DNA of 30,214 nt, taken from the NCBI GenBank assembly GCA_002441445.1, contig DJWC01000017.1, positions 71,628 to 101,841 of the forward strand. The letters are read 5' to 3'. A program made the position numbers and the translations under genes. This DNA comes from Pusillimonas sp. UBA6240 (GTDB taxonomy: Bacteria > Pseudomonadota > Gammaproteobacteria > Burkholderiales > Burkholderiaceae_B). Shown piece by piece: positions 1-7,142 of the stretch. How positions within the stretch are numbered: position 1 is the first letter of the stretch; every line of letters starts with the position of its first letter. A model generated the notes under the pieces. The model was not told where the DNA came from. It made no database searches and saw only the letters and a list, made by a program, of their open reading frames with translations.

Positions 1-22
1 CTACCAACTGAGCTAAGCCGGC
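1..22 (-). tRNA. 5' part of a tRNA, probably tRNA-Thr (cut by window edge)
   Basis: Read on the minus strand, the first bases give a 7-nt acceptor strand GCCGGCT followed by a canonical D-arm (TAGCTCAGTTGGTAG). The anticodon arm lies outside the window, so the amino acid is inferred. The 5' acceptor strand pairs perfectly with the 3' acceptor strand of the tRNA fragment at the right end of the window, so both fragments probably belong to the same isoacceptor. From recalled tRNA sequences this fits tRNA-Thr. Confidence 0.8.
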
Positions 23-229
23 GAACTCGATATCCTACAAGAAAACAGGGCCGTCTGCACAGTGCGCGATGCTCGTAAAACGGGGCGAAAAGGCGCTTGC
101 GCGGGTCGAATCGAGCCCAGAAATGACTCTTCGACTCTTCAAGAACGAACAATCCATCAATATCACGACCTCACCCATACTCAAGCAAGCATGGGTGCGT
201 AGTATTTCAGCAGTCTGCTAAATCGCCTG
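23..229. other. Intergenic region, no gene seen
   Basis: This stretch separates the left tRNA from the SDR gene. The only open frame across it is short, overlaps the SDR and resembles no known protein. On the minus strand a TAGGAT hexamer lies about 10 nt before the tRNA 5' end and could be its -10 element, but no convincing -35 was found. Confidence 0.4.
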
Positions 230-276
230 AAAAAGAAAGCCCTGACGGCAGCCTTGAGAGCTGTGATTCCCGGGCT
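230..276 (-). terminator. Candidate rho-independent terminator after the SBP-SDR unit
   Basis: On the minus strand, just downstream of the SDR stop, an outer stem AGCCC/GGGCT (272-276 with 238-242) encloses an inner stem CAGC/GCTG (260-263 with 249-252). A T-rich run TTTCTTTTT follows at 238-230. The stem is short and the loop interrupted, so this is a moderate call. The position, right after the last gene of the unit, fits. Confidence 0.5.
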
Positions 277-299
277 ATAGTGTCGGCCGTGGCCTTGAA

Positions 300-1046
300 T
301 CAGCGGGCGCCGGATACATCTAGAATCGTACCGGACACGTAGGAAGCTTCGTCGGACATTAGCCAAAGCGCCGCTTGGGCTACTTCTTCTGGAGAGCCGG
401 CGCGTCGCATAGGCAATAGGGGGACCATGCGAGCCAACCTTTCAGGATCTTGCATTTCAGTATCGATCATTCCTGGGCTGATGGCATTGACGCGAACACC
501 TTCTGCAGCGACTTCCTGCGCCAAGCCGAAGGTCAGTGTATTGATGGCGGCTTTGCTGGCTGCATAATGTACATTTCTACCGGCGGCCCCCAGTCGCGCG
601 GCAGCGGATGAGAAATTCACAATACTGCCGCCTTTGCCGCCATGCCGCGTCGACATGCGTAGCAAGGCTTCCTTGCAGCAAAGGAAAGTGCCTTTGATAT
701 TTACACCAAACATACGGTCCAAGGCGCGCTCATTCAATTCGTCGACACGCGTCGAACCGCCACTGATGCCCGCATTGTTGACCAAGGCGGTCACGGAGCC
801 CAACTTGCGGTCAATGGCCTGAAACATATCGGCCACCTGCGCTTCTTCCGCTACATCCGCCTGGAAGACCATGGCTTTCTGTCCGGCTTTCTCTATCTGT
901 GCGGCAATAGCGCGTGCTCTATCGCTATTGGTGCTGTAGTTGATGCATACGTCGTAACCGCACTTGGCGGCAAGCAACGATATCGCAGCGCCTATGCCAC
1001 GTCCGCCGCCGGTAACCAGCATAATGCCTTTTGATATATGGGACAC
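300..1046 (-). CDS. SDR family oxidoreductase (FabG-like)
   Basis: A 248-residue classical short-chain dehydrogenase/reductase, cytoplasmic and NAD(P)-dependent. The cofactor motif TGGGRGIG is at residues 12-19, NNAG at 90-93 and the catalytic YxxxK at Y161/K165, with the catalytic Ser just upstream (146-147). The start is GTG at 1046: a strong ribosome site AGGAGG lies 5-6 nt upstream, and the ATG two bases earlier is out of frame. It follows the substrate-binding protein gene by 53 nt on the same strand and is probably co-transcribed with it. A likely job is oxidation of a 3-hydroxyacyl-CoA or an alcohol intermediate. It is a distant relative of the SDR at 9969-10739, which likewise sits next to a substrate-binding protein gene. 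The substrate cannot be inferred. Confidence 0.9.
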   Translation of the reverse strand: MSHISKGIMLVTGGGRGIGAAISLLAAKCGYDVCINYSTNSDRARAIAAQIEKAGQKAMVFQADVAEEAQVADMFQAIDRKLGSVTALVNNAGISGGSTRVDELNERALDRMFGVNIKGTFLCCKEALLRMSTRHGGKGGSIVNFSSAAARLGAAGRNVHYAASKAAINTLTFGLAQEVAAEGVRVNAISPGMIDTEMQDPERLARMVPLLPMRRAGSPEEVAQAALWLMSDEASYVSGTILDVSGAR

Positions 1047-1099
1047 ATTCTCCTCCTAGGCGCAAGCGAAGAGCGCCCAGCGATGGGCGCTTGCTGTGG

Positions 1100-2662
1100 C
1101 TATTTCCATCCGACCTGACGGAAGTTGATAAACCCGGAACCTTCTTGGACTTCCCAGTCCACGTCCTTCTTCATGGCGAATACGTCAAAAAGCTCGGTAA
1201 TCAGCAGTGCCGCGGCATCGTCATGGAGCAGTTTTCCAATTTTTCGGAACAGAGCGCCGCGGGCATCGGCGCCGGTAGTGCTGTCGAGCTGTGTAATTAA
1301 GGCCTCGACTTCTGGGTTGTAATAGTTTGACCATGGACCGTCTTTCTTGAAAGAGCCGGCTATGGGATGTATGGGGTCGTATATGGCGTTGGTGAATTGT
1401 GTGGTGGTCATTGGACCTGTTTTATGCGCATTGTTCAGTCGGCTCCAGGCCGCATAGTCGATTCGATTGATTTTGACTCGAATGCCCACCTGCCCGAGAT
1501 AAGCAGCCACGGCTTCCGCCATTTCCTTGGGGGTGCCAACTGCATCATTCAGGACGATGTCGAAGCCTTGAGGATAGCCCGCCTTCTTGAGCAGTTCACG
1601 CGCTTTGGCGGGGTTGTAGCCGTAAGGTTGTATGTCGGGGCTGCTGCCGTAGGGATAGAACTTGGAGATGAAGGTGCCCATGGGTGCGCCGATGCCATGG
1701 AAAACGCTTTTGATAATGGCATCTGCATCGACCGCATAGTTGAGTGCGAGACGCACATCGCGTTTATGCAGGGGTGAGGCGGAGTCATCGGAATAAAGCC
1801 GGACGTGCATGGGCGAAGATACGGGGTTGCTGATGACAACCAGCGATGGCTCATTACGCAGGCGGGCGACATCTGCCAATGGTAGCTTGGCTGCGATATC
1901 GACCTCTCCGGTTAGGATTGCATTGACTCGGCTGGTGGCCTCGGGGATGTATTTGTAGGTGATGGTTTTGATATTGGGTTTCGTACCGTAAAAGTCTTCA
2001 AATCTTTCCAGAGTCAAAGACTGCCCAATTTTGTTCTCTTTGACTTTGTAGGGGCCGCTGCCAATGGGCGATGCGGCGAAGTCCTCGGGTTTGGCAAGCG
2101 ATGTCGTGTACCGCTTCCCGGTGATGAACAGGAAGCCGGCTACTTTATTCAAAAAGGCCCCATCTGGATACTTCAGAGTCATGACCACGGTGAGCGGATC
2201 GGGGGTCTCGATGCGGTCGATGACAGGGGCGAAGAATGGGCGGCGGGTACTTCGCGAGGCTGGATCAATGATGCGTTCGACCGAGAACTTGATGTCGTCC
2301 GATGTGAGCTCGTCACCATTGTGAAACTTGATGCCTTTGCGCAGCTTGAATGTGTACGTTAAGCCATCATTCGAGATGTTATAGCTTTCGGCCATGCGCG
2401 GGATGATGTTGCCCTTGGCGTCAAAGCCATATAGCGTGTCGTAGATTTGCAGTGCGTACCGCTGCGAGTCACCGCTGGCAGTAACTTGTGCGTCAAGGCT
2501 CTGGACTTCTTTGTCCAAGGCGATAACAAGTGTTTGCTTGTCCACCGCCGGCTGCGATTGAGCCAATGCCATGCCGGATGCGGCGCAGGCAAGGGTTAGC
2601 AATGTGCTTTGCGCCAGTCGGTTGAGTGACACCAGAGAATGGGGCCCAAAAATAGAATGCAT
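1100..2662 (-). CDS. ABC transporter substrate-binding protein, family 5 (copy 1)
   Basis: A 520-residue periplasmic binding protein of the peptide/opine/nickel type (SBP_bac_5). The N-terminus has a hydrophobic segment ending in SGMALAQS, a typical Sec signal peptide cleaved after about residue 35. The mature part carries the family pattern of YTFKLRKGIKFHNGD and GSGPYKV. The start ATG is preceded by AAGGAGA about 9 nt upstream. It is a clear paralogue of the binding protein at 10787-12343: both mature proteins open with QPAVDK and share blocks such as AWSRLNN and NAIYDPIHPI, and by eye about half the residues match. No permease or ATPase lies beside it, so it probably delivers substrate to the DppBCDF-type complex encoded at 14065-18019. 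A promoter region with an operator-like motif (2711-2729) lies upstream. Confidence 0.93.
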   Translation of the reverse strand: MHSIFGPHSLVSLNRLAQSTLLTLACAASGMALAQSQPAVDKQTLVIALDKEVQSLDAQVTASGDSQRYALQIYDTLYGFDAKGNIIPRMAESYNISNDGLTYTFKLRKGIKFHNGDELTSDDIKFSVERIIDPASRSTRRPFFAPVIDRIETPDPLTVVMTLKYPDGAFLNKVAGFLFITGKRYTTSLAKPEDFAASPIGSGPYKVKENKIGQSLTLERFEDFYGTKPNIKTITYKYIPEATSRVNAILTGEVDIAAKLPLADVARLRNEPSLVVISNPVSSPMHVRLYSDDSASPLHKRDVRLALNYAVDADAIIKSVFHGIGAPMGTFISKFYPYGSSPDIQPYGYNPAKARELLKKAGYPQGFDIVLNDAVGTPKEMAEAVAAYLGQVGIRVKINRIDYAAWSRLNNAHKTGPMTTTQFTNAIYDPIHPIAGSFKKDGPWSNYYNPEVEALITQLDSTTGADARGALFRKIGKLLHDDAAALLITELFDVFAMKKDVDWEVQEGSGFINFRQVGWK

Positions 2663-2710
2663 AGTACTTGTCTCCTTGGTTGTGTCGCCGGACGCCGGCT
2701 TACAATTTAT

Positions 2711-2729
2711 CCAATATATGGACTAAATG
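2711..2729 (+). promoter_or_regulatory. Operator-like motif copy (SBP 1 side)
   Basis: The sequence CCAATATATGGACTAAATG matches the copies at 7099, 9820 and 29629 over the core CAATATATGGACTA, the last with one mismatch. It lies 49-67 nt upstream of the SBP 1 start codon. It is proposed as a binding site for the local IclR-type regulator, an inference from repetition and position. Confidence 0.6.
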
Positions 2730-2863
2730 AATAGTTATTTTTTATAGTTAGTAGTTGGCATACCAACAGGAAAATGCTACGCAATAGGCGATAGCGTGTC
2801 AACCACTTGCGTATCAGGAATAGACGATTCTTCACAGCTGAATTAATATACAAAAATTCTATT

Positions 2864-2882
2864 TCAATAAGTGGACTATCAA
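2864..2882 (+). promoter_or_regulatory. Operator-like motif copy (carboxyltransferase side)
   Basis: The sequence TCAATAAGTGGACTATCAA is a diverged copy of the island motif. It covers the upstream GTG that could otherwise be read as the carboxyltransferase start, and so supports initiation at the ATG at 2919 instead. Confidence 0.5.
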
Positions 2883-2918
2883 GGCGAAAAAATCGAACTC
2901 GCCCAAAGGTGGAAAGAC

Positions 2919-4457
2919 ATGGATAATGAGTTGTTGAAAGAGCTGTATGACCGTCGCAAGGCGGTGCGTGAGTCCACTAGCACTGAAGCGCTAGAAAAGT
3001 TGCGTATAAAAGGAAAGCTATCGGCGCGCGAGCGGATTGATTTATTGCTGGATCCCGGCAGCTTCGTCGAAATGGGCCTGCATGGCCATAGTCTTCATGA
3101 ATCCCTGGCGCACCGGACCCCGGCTGACGGGATTGTGGTGGGGCATGGGAAAATCGATGGCCGTATTGTCTACGTAGCGTCGGATGATGCAACCGTGCTG
3201 GGTGGCACAAGAGGCCGTGTGGGTGAGCTCAAGGTGGCGCGTGTCAGGGCGGCGGCATTGGCGCACAGGGTTCCATACATTGCGCTGATGGAGGCGGGCG
3301 CCGCGCGAATTCAGGAGGTGTTTGGCGCCATGGCGGCGGGAGCCGGTTCACGATTTGCCGAGCACTTCCGCATGTCGGGCAAAGTGCCTCAGGTGGCGGG
3401 GATCATGGGTGCAGCATTCGGCGGCCCTTCGTTTACCGCGGCCCAATCGGATTTTGTCACTATCGTCCGTGACATTGGATTTATCGGGATGTCCGGGCCC
3501 GTCGTGGTCAAGGTGGGTATCGGCGAGGTCGTGAGTAGTGACGATATCGGAGGAGCTGATCGAAGCGCCACGGTAACAGGACAAGTCGACCATGTGGGTG
3601 ATACTGAGGCCGACGCCATTGCGGGCATACGGCAATTCCTATCGTACATGCCTTCCAGCTGCTGGGAACTTCCGCCGCGCGTTCCGGCTCGTCCGGCGGC
3701 GGTCGATACCGAAGAGGGCCGGGAGAAGCTACGCAGCCTCATTCCTTTGCTCGACAAGCAAGCCTACGATATGCGAAAAGTGCTTGCGTTGACGGTGGAC
3801 GGCGGCGAGTTATTCCACTGGCGTCCGAAGTACGGCGCCAGTATTGTGACAGCGCTGGGCCGCATCAATGGTGAATCTATCGGATTTGTGGCGTCCAATC
3901 CGATGGCGCGTGGTGGGGTCCTGGATGAGAAATCGGCACGCAAGGCGCGTAAGTTTATTGAGATGTGCGATGCTTTCCATATCCCTTTGGTATTCCTGAT
4001 TGATGCGCCCGGCTTTCTGGTAGGGCCCACCATAGAGAAAGAGCGTATGGTGTCGCTGGCAGCGCGTTTGCTTAATGTCGTGTGTGCTGCGTCAGTGCCG
4101 AAGATCAGTATTGTGGCGCGCAAGGCAATTGGCCTGGCCTATTTGGCGCTATGCGGACGCAGCATGAACCCCGATACCATTGTTGCGTGGCCAACTGCGC
4201 ATTTTGACATCATGGGACCTGAGGCTGCTGTTGAACTGGTGCACGGGAAGGCCATTGCTCAAGCAAAGGACCCAGAGGAACACAAAGCCGTGATCATGAA
4301 ACGCTTGAAGGCGGATTCCAGCGCGTATCGGGCGGCGGCCATGGGCCTGATTGACGATGTTATCGATCCCGCGGAAATGCGTCAGGTCATTATCGATACT
4401 CTGGAAAAGACAGCCGCATCACGTGTGGCTGGTTTCAAGCATAGGATAGACCCATGA
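2919..4457 (+). CDS. Acyl-CoA carboxylase, carboxyltransferase (beta) subunit
   Basis: A 512-residue protein of the propionyl-/methylcrotonyl-CoA carboxylase beta family, with N- and C-terminal carboxyltransferase halves in one chain. It transfers CO2 from carboxybiotin to an acyl-CoA. Family features include KLSARERIDLLLDPGSF near the N-terminus, the glycine-rich GAAFGGPSFTAAQSDF, and the second-half segment FLIDAPGFLVGPTIEKE. Length is normal for the family (about 510-540). The frame stays open to a GTG at 2871, but ATG 2919 has AGGTGG about 6 nt upstream and the GTG overlaps an operator-like motif. The enoyl-CoA hydratase follows after 36 nt. The matching biotin carboxylase and carrier are on the opposite strand at 5273-6920. 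The acyl-CoA specificity (propionyl, methylcrotonyl, geranyl-like or other) cannot be assigned from sequence alone. Confidence 0.92.
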   Translation: MDNELLKELYDRRKAVRESTSTEALEKLRIKGKLSARERIDLLLDPGSFVEMGLHGHSLHESLAHRTPADGIVVGHGKIDGRIVYVASDDATVLGGTRGRVGELKVARVRAAALAHRVPYIALMEAGAARIQEVFGAMAAGAGSRFAEHFRMSGKVPQVAGIMGAAFGGPSFTAAQSDFVTIVRDIGFIGMSGPVVVKVGIGEVVSSDDIGGADRSATVTGQVDHVGDTEADAIAGIRQFLSYMPSSCWELPPRVPARPAAVDTEEGREKLRSLIPLLDKQAYDMRKVLALTVDGGELFHWRPKYGASIVTALGRINGESIGFVASNPMARGGVLDEKSARKARKFIEMCDAFHIPLVFLIDAPGFLVGPTIEKERMVSLAARLLNVVCAASVPKISIVARKAIGLAYLALCGRSMNPDTIVAWPTAHFDIMGPEAAVELVHGKAIAQAKDPEEHKAVIMKRLKADSSAYRAAAMGLIDDVIDPAEMRQVIIDTLEKTAASRVAGFKHRIDP

Positions 4458-4499
4458 TGGTCATTGTTGAGTGGGTCGTTGGCTTGACGGAGAATGGTG

Positions 4500-5276
4500 A
4501 TGGCAGTTGATTTCAAAGTAGAATCCGGCATCGCTGTCGTCACATTCAACCGTCCCGAGGCGATGAACGCCATTGACTATCCCATGCGGCGGGAAATCCA
4601 GCAGATATGGCGCCGAATCGACGAAGACGAAGATATCTTTGCAGCGGTTGTGACAGGCGCAGGGCAACACAGCTTTTGTGTGGGGTCTGACCTGAAGCGC
4701 ACGCCGCCGCCGTTACAGTCTTTTGCCGAACTAGCGTATGGTGCGCGGCTCAATGACTCGCTGACGATAGGCATACAAACCGATAAACCACTAATCTGCG
4801 CATTCAATGGCTATGCAATGGGTGGGGGCTTGGAAATAGGACTGGCTTGCGACATTCGCATCGCGTCGGATAACGCCAAGTTTGCCTTATCGGAGGTGCG
4901 GGTCGGTACTATTCCGGGCTCTGGAGGAACGCAGCGCCTGCCCCGCTTGATTGGCCGATCGGATGCCATGATGCTGCTGCTTACCGGCGATACCATTGAC
5001 GCGGCCGAGGCGTTGCGTATCGGGCTACTCAGTAAGGTGGTACCGTATGAAGATCTACACTCTACCGCGATCCAAATAGCGCGGCGCATTGCGGATAATG
5101 CGCCGCTGGCGGTAAGGGCTGTCAAGCGGCTGGTTCAGCAAGGTACTGACTTACCTCTTGCACACGCCCTTGAAGCTGAGCGCAATGCATGGGGGATCTT
5201 GCGCGATACTGATGATCGGCGCGAAGGGCGAGCAGCTTTCGCTGAAAAGCGAAAGCCAATTTATCGGGGGCGTTAA
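4500..5276 (+). CDS. Enoyl-CoA hydratase/isomerase (crotonase family)
   Basis: A crotonase-fold protein of 258 residues from this start. Numbered from an in-frame ATG two codons upstream (4494), both catalytic glutamates of true hydratases are present: E114 in GGGLEIGLACD and E134 in SEVRVGTIPGSGGTQRLP, 20 residues apart as in rat mitochondrial crotonase. An oxyanion-hole segment is also present. This supports hydration of a 2-enoyl-CoA rather than only isomerase or other crotonase chemistry. ATG 4500 is preferred because ACGGAG (4487-4492) is 7 nt before it and only 1 nt before ATG 4494. It is co-transcribed with the carboxyltransferase, a pairing common in branched-chain or isoprenoid acyl-CoA breakdown. 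Its stop codon overlaps that of the convergent biotin carboxylase gene on the shared bases TTAA at 5273-5276. Confidence 0.92.
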   Translation: MAVDFKVESGIAVVTFNRPEAMNAIDYPMRREIQQIWRRIDEDEDIFAAVVTGAGQHSFCVGSDLKRTPPPLQSFAELAYGARLNDSLTIGIQTDKPLICAFNGYAMGGGLEIGLACDIRIASDNAKFALSEVRVGTIPGSGGTQRLPRLIGRSDAMMLLLTGDTIDAAEALRIGLLSKVVPYEDLHSTAIQIARRIADNAPLAVRAVKRLVQQGTDLPLAHALEAERNAWGILRDTDDRREGRAAFAEKRKPIYRGR

Positions 5277-6679
5277 CTGGTGGCAGCTGCGGCAGGCGCG
5301 ATATTGGCCGCCGCCGCTTCGGGCGAGGCAAACAAGTTGGCGCGTTCGCGCTCAATGAGGCCGGTGTCGAGGTTGGCTTGCCGGAACGAGGCGCAGTTGG
5401 CAACGCGCTCCAGAAAGTGGATGTTGCTCCATATCCCTTCTATATGGCTAGCTCGCAAGGCATGCGTTAGCCGGTCGATGGCCTCGTCGCGATCTCTTCC
5501 CCACGCAATCACCTTGGCCAGCATTGGATCGTAATAGGGCGTGACGGTATCTCCTGCTTGGATGCCAGTGTCTACCCGCACCCCTTCCATATCTTGGGGC
5601 AAAGCAAGCTTCTTGATCAAGCCTGTAGAGGGAAAGAAATGCTTCGCGGGATTTTCGGCATATATACGCGCCTCAATAGCATGTCCAGACATGGTGAGTG
5701 CTTCTTGCGTGCATGGCAACGGTTCGTTGCGGGCGATGCGTATTTGCCATTCCACCAGATCCAGTCCGGTTATCATCTCGGTAACAGGATGCTCGACTTG
5801 CAGGCGGGTATTCATTTCCATGAAATAGTAGTTGCCTGTCGGCTCTACTATGAATTCGACCGTGCCGGCGCCCAGATATCCGACCGCCCTGGCTGCTTTG
5901 ATAGCGGCCTGACCCATGGCATGACGCCGTTCGGGCGTTAAATTAGGAGCGGGCGCTTCTTCAAGCACTTTTTGGTGGCGCCGTTGTACGGAGCAATCAC
6001 GCTCAAACATGTGAACGATGTTGCCATGATGGTCGGCGAATACCTGGATTTCGATATGTCGGGGTTGCAGAATGTATTTTTCGAGCAGGACCAGATCATT
6101 GTCGAAGGCTTTTTTCGCCTCCCGTTTGCAGGCCGTGAGTGCGTCGCTGAACCCGGATGGCGTATCAACTCGCCGCATGCCCTTGCCCCCGCCGCCCGCA
6201 CTTGCTTTGATTAGGATCGGATAGCCGATGGACTCAGCCTGCTGGGCCAGGAAGTCGGGGTCTTGCTGGTCTCCGTGGTAGCCCGGTACAAGGGGAACCC
6301 CCGCTTTCGCCATGAGAAATTTGGCGTCCGATTTGGAGCCCATGGCCTGAATGGCTGCTGCCGAGGGACCAATGAAAATTAGGTTCTGTTCTGCGCAACG
6401 GTGGGCGAGCTCTGCATTCTCCGACAAAAACCCATAGCCAGGATGGATGGCCTGTGCACCGGTTTGCTTGGCGGCAGCCAGGATGCGATCAATATTCAAG
6501 TACGACTCTGTTGCGGGTGCGGGGCCGATGCAGACGGATTCGTCGGTCTGGCGCACATGCAGTGCTTGGGCGTCCGCTTCCGAATGGACTGAGACAGTCG
6601 AAACCCCCATTTTTTTGGCCGTACGGGCGATGCGGCATGCGATCTCTCCGCGATTGGCGATGAGTATTTTATTGAGCAT
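5273..6679 (-). CDS. Acyl-CoA carboxylase, biotin carboxylase subunit
   Basis: A 468-residue ATP-grasp enzyme that carboxylates biotin on its carrier using ATP and bicarbonate. It begins MLNKILIANRGEIACR, the family's standard start. It carries the glycine-rich ATP loop SAGGGGKGMRR and the catalytic region MEMNTRLQVEHPVTE, followed by the C-terminal biotin carboxylase domain (HAIEARIYAENP). The C-terminus ends in an Ala-rich tail with no fused biotin domain, so the carrier is the separate 74-residue protein encoded immediately upstream. The frame is open further 5', overlapping the carrier gene, but the family alignment favours ATG 6679, 16 nt after the carrier stop (ATG 6694 is an alternative). 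The partner carboxyltransferase is at 2919-4457. Confidence 0.94.
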   Translation of the reverse strand: MLNKILIANRGEIACRIARTAKKMGVSTVSVHSEADAQALHVRQTDESVCIGPAPATESYLNIDRILAAAKQTGAQAIHPGYGFLSENAELAHRCAEQNLIFIGPSAAAIQAMGSKSDAKFLMAKAGVPLVPGYHGDQQDPDFLAQQAESIGYPILIKASAGGGGKGMRRVDTPSGFSDALTACKREAKKAFDNDLVLLEKYILQPRHIEIQVFADHHGNIVHMFERDCSVQRRHQKVLEEAPAPNLTPERRHAMGQAAIKAARAVGYLGAGTVEFIVEPTGNYYFMEMNTRLQVEHPVTEMITGLDLVEWQIRIARNEPLPCTQEALTMSGHAIEARIYAENPAKHFFPSTGLIKKLALPQDMEGVRVDTGIQAGDTVTPYYDPMLAKVIAWGRDRDEAIDRLTHALRASHIEGIWSNIHFLERVANCASFRQANLDTGLIERERANLFASPEAAAANIAPAAAATS

Positions 6680-6695
6680 GGATGCCTGTCTCATA

Positions 6696-6920
6696 TCAAG
6701 GCGCTTCGATGGTGGCGATAGCGTCATCTTCATTAATCAGGTCGCCTTCCTGAGCAAGGATCTCCGTGATTGTGCCAGCGCAAGGCGCCTGTGCTGGAAT
6801 CTCCATTTTCATTGATTCAATAAGCAGGATGGTGTCGCCTTCCTCAACTTGCTGGCCTACGGTGGCGATGATCGAGCAAACAGTTCCGGTAATTTCGGAT
6901 TTGATAGAGATTGCTTTCAT
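6696..6920 (-). CDS. Stand-alone biotin carboxyl carrier protein
   Basis: A 74-residue single biotinyl domain. The biotinylation motif ESMKMEIP places the acceptor lysine at K38, and the flanking glycines (GQQVEEGD, CAGTITEI) match the biotinyl/lipoyl fold. It is much shorter than AccB of fatty-acid synthesis, which has an extra N-terminal region. Short free-standing carriers of this kind are known in catabolic acyl-CoA carboxylases. It is the first gene of the minus-strand unit and leads directly into the biotin carboxylase. An operator-like motif lies 13-30 nt upstream of its start, close enough to block transcription initiation or elongation. Confidence 0.93.
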   Translation of the reverse strand: MKAISIKSEITGTVCSIIATVGQQVEEGDTILLIESMKMEIPAQAPCAGTITEILAQEGDLINEDDAIATIEAP

Positions 6921-6932
6921 AATTAAATAATT

Positions 6933-6950
6933 CCATCATATGGACAATAA
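6933..6950 (+). promoter_or_regulatory. Operator-like motif copy (biotin carrier side)
   Basis: The sequence CCATCATATGGACAATAA is a diverged copy of the island motif (core ATATGGAC kept). Its 3' flank, AATTCATAG, resembles the flank AATTCTAG of the copy at 7099. It lies immediately upstream of the biotin carrier start. Confidence 0.5.
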
Positions 6951-7098
6951 TTCATAGACATGTTTTTGAATGTCTTTTGGCCGCTATCGAGAATGGTAGC
7001 GCAATAATAGACGGCCTGCACGTATTATGGCGTAGAAGCAAGGAAAAATATATGGTTGGTTTGTTCTATAAATTCTAATATCATATACAAGAATAATA

Positions 7099-7117
7099 TC
7101 AATATATGGACTATAAA
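7099..7117 (+). promoter_or_regulatory. Operator-like motif copy (flavoprotein side)
   Basis: The sequence TCAATATATGGACTATAAA is closest to the consensus. It contains the partial dyad TATA-N5-TATA (7104-7116) and overlaps a candidate -10 TATAAA, 25-44 nt upstream of the flavoprotein ATG. This is a position suited to repression. Confidence 0.62.
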
Positions 7118-7142
7118 TTCTAGCTAGATAACGGAGGAGTTG

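Larger units (their letters stand above)
2663..2918. promoter_or_regulatory. Divergent promoter region between SBP 1 and carboxyltransferase
   Basis: This AT-rich region serves the minus-strand SBP-SDR unit and the plus-strand carboxylase unit. It contains two copies of the island-wide motif, at 2711-2729 and 2864-2882, one near each gene. There is also a perfect inverted repeat GTTGG-CATA-CCAAC at 2754-2767. No gene is seen here apart from a possible 16-codon extension of the carboxyltransferase. Confidence 0.65.
6921..7142. promoter_or_regulatory. Divergent promoter region between biotin carrier and flavoprotein genes
   Basis: An intergenic region of 222 nt that is AT-rich at both ends. 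It carries two copies of the island motif, one by each gene (6933-6950 and 7099-7117), mirroring the arrangement at 2663-2918. A TATAAA hexamer at 7112-7117 inside the second copy could be a -10 element for the flavoprotein gene. No small gene was recognised here. Confidence 0.6.

Noticed and set aside
181..366. Open frame of 61 codons near the left end, minus strand
   Set aside because: It overlaps the SDR gene in another frame and resembles no known protein.
1030..1048. Motif-like GATATATGGGACAC at the SDR 1 start
   Set aside because: It has an extra G within the core and lies inside the coding sequence downstream of SBP 1 in the same unit.
2871..2918. Upstream GTG start giving a 16-residue longer carboxyltransferase
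   Set aside because: It has no ribosome site, and it overlaps an operator-like motif. ATG 2919 has AGGTGG at good spacing.
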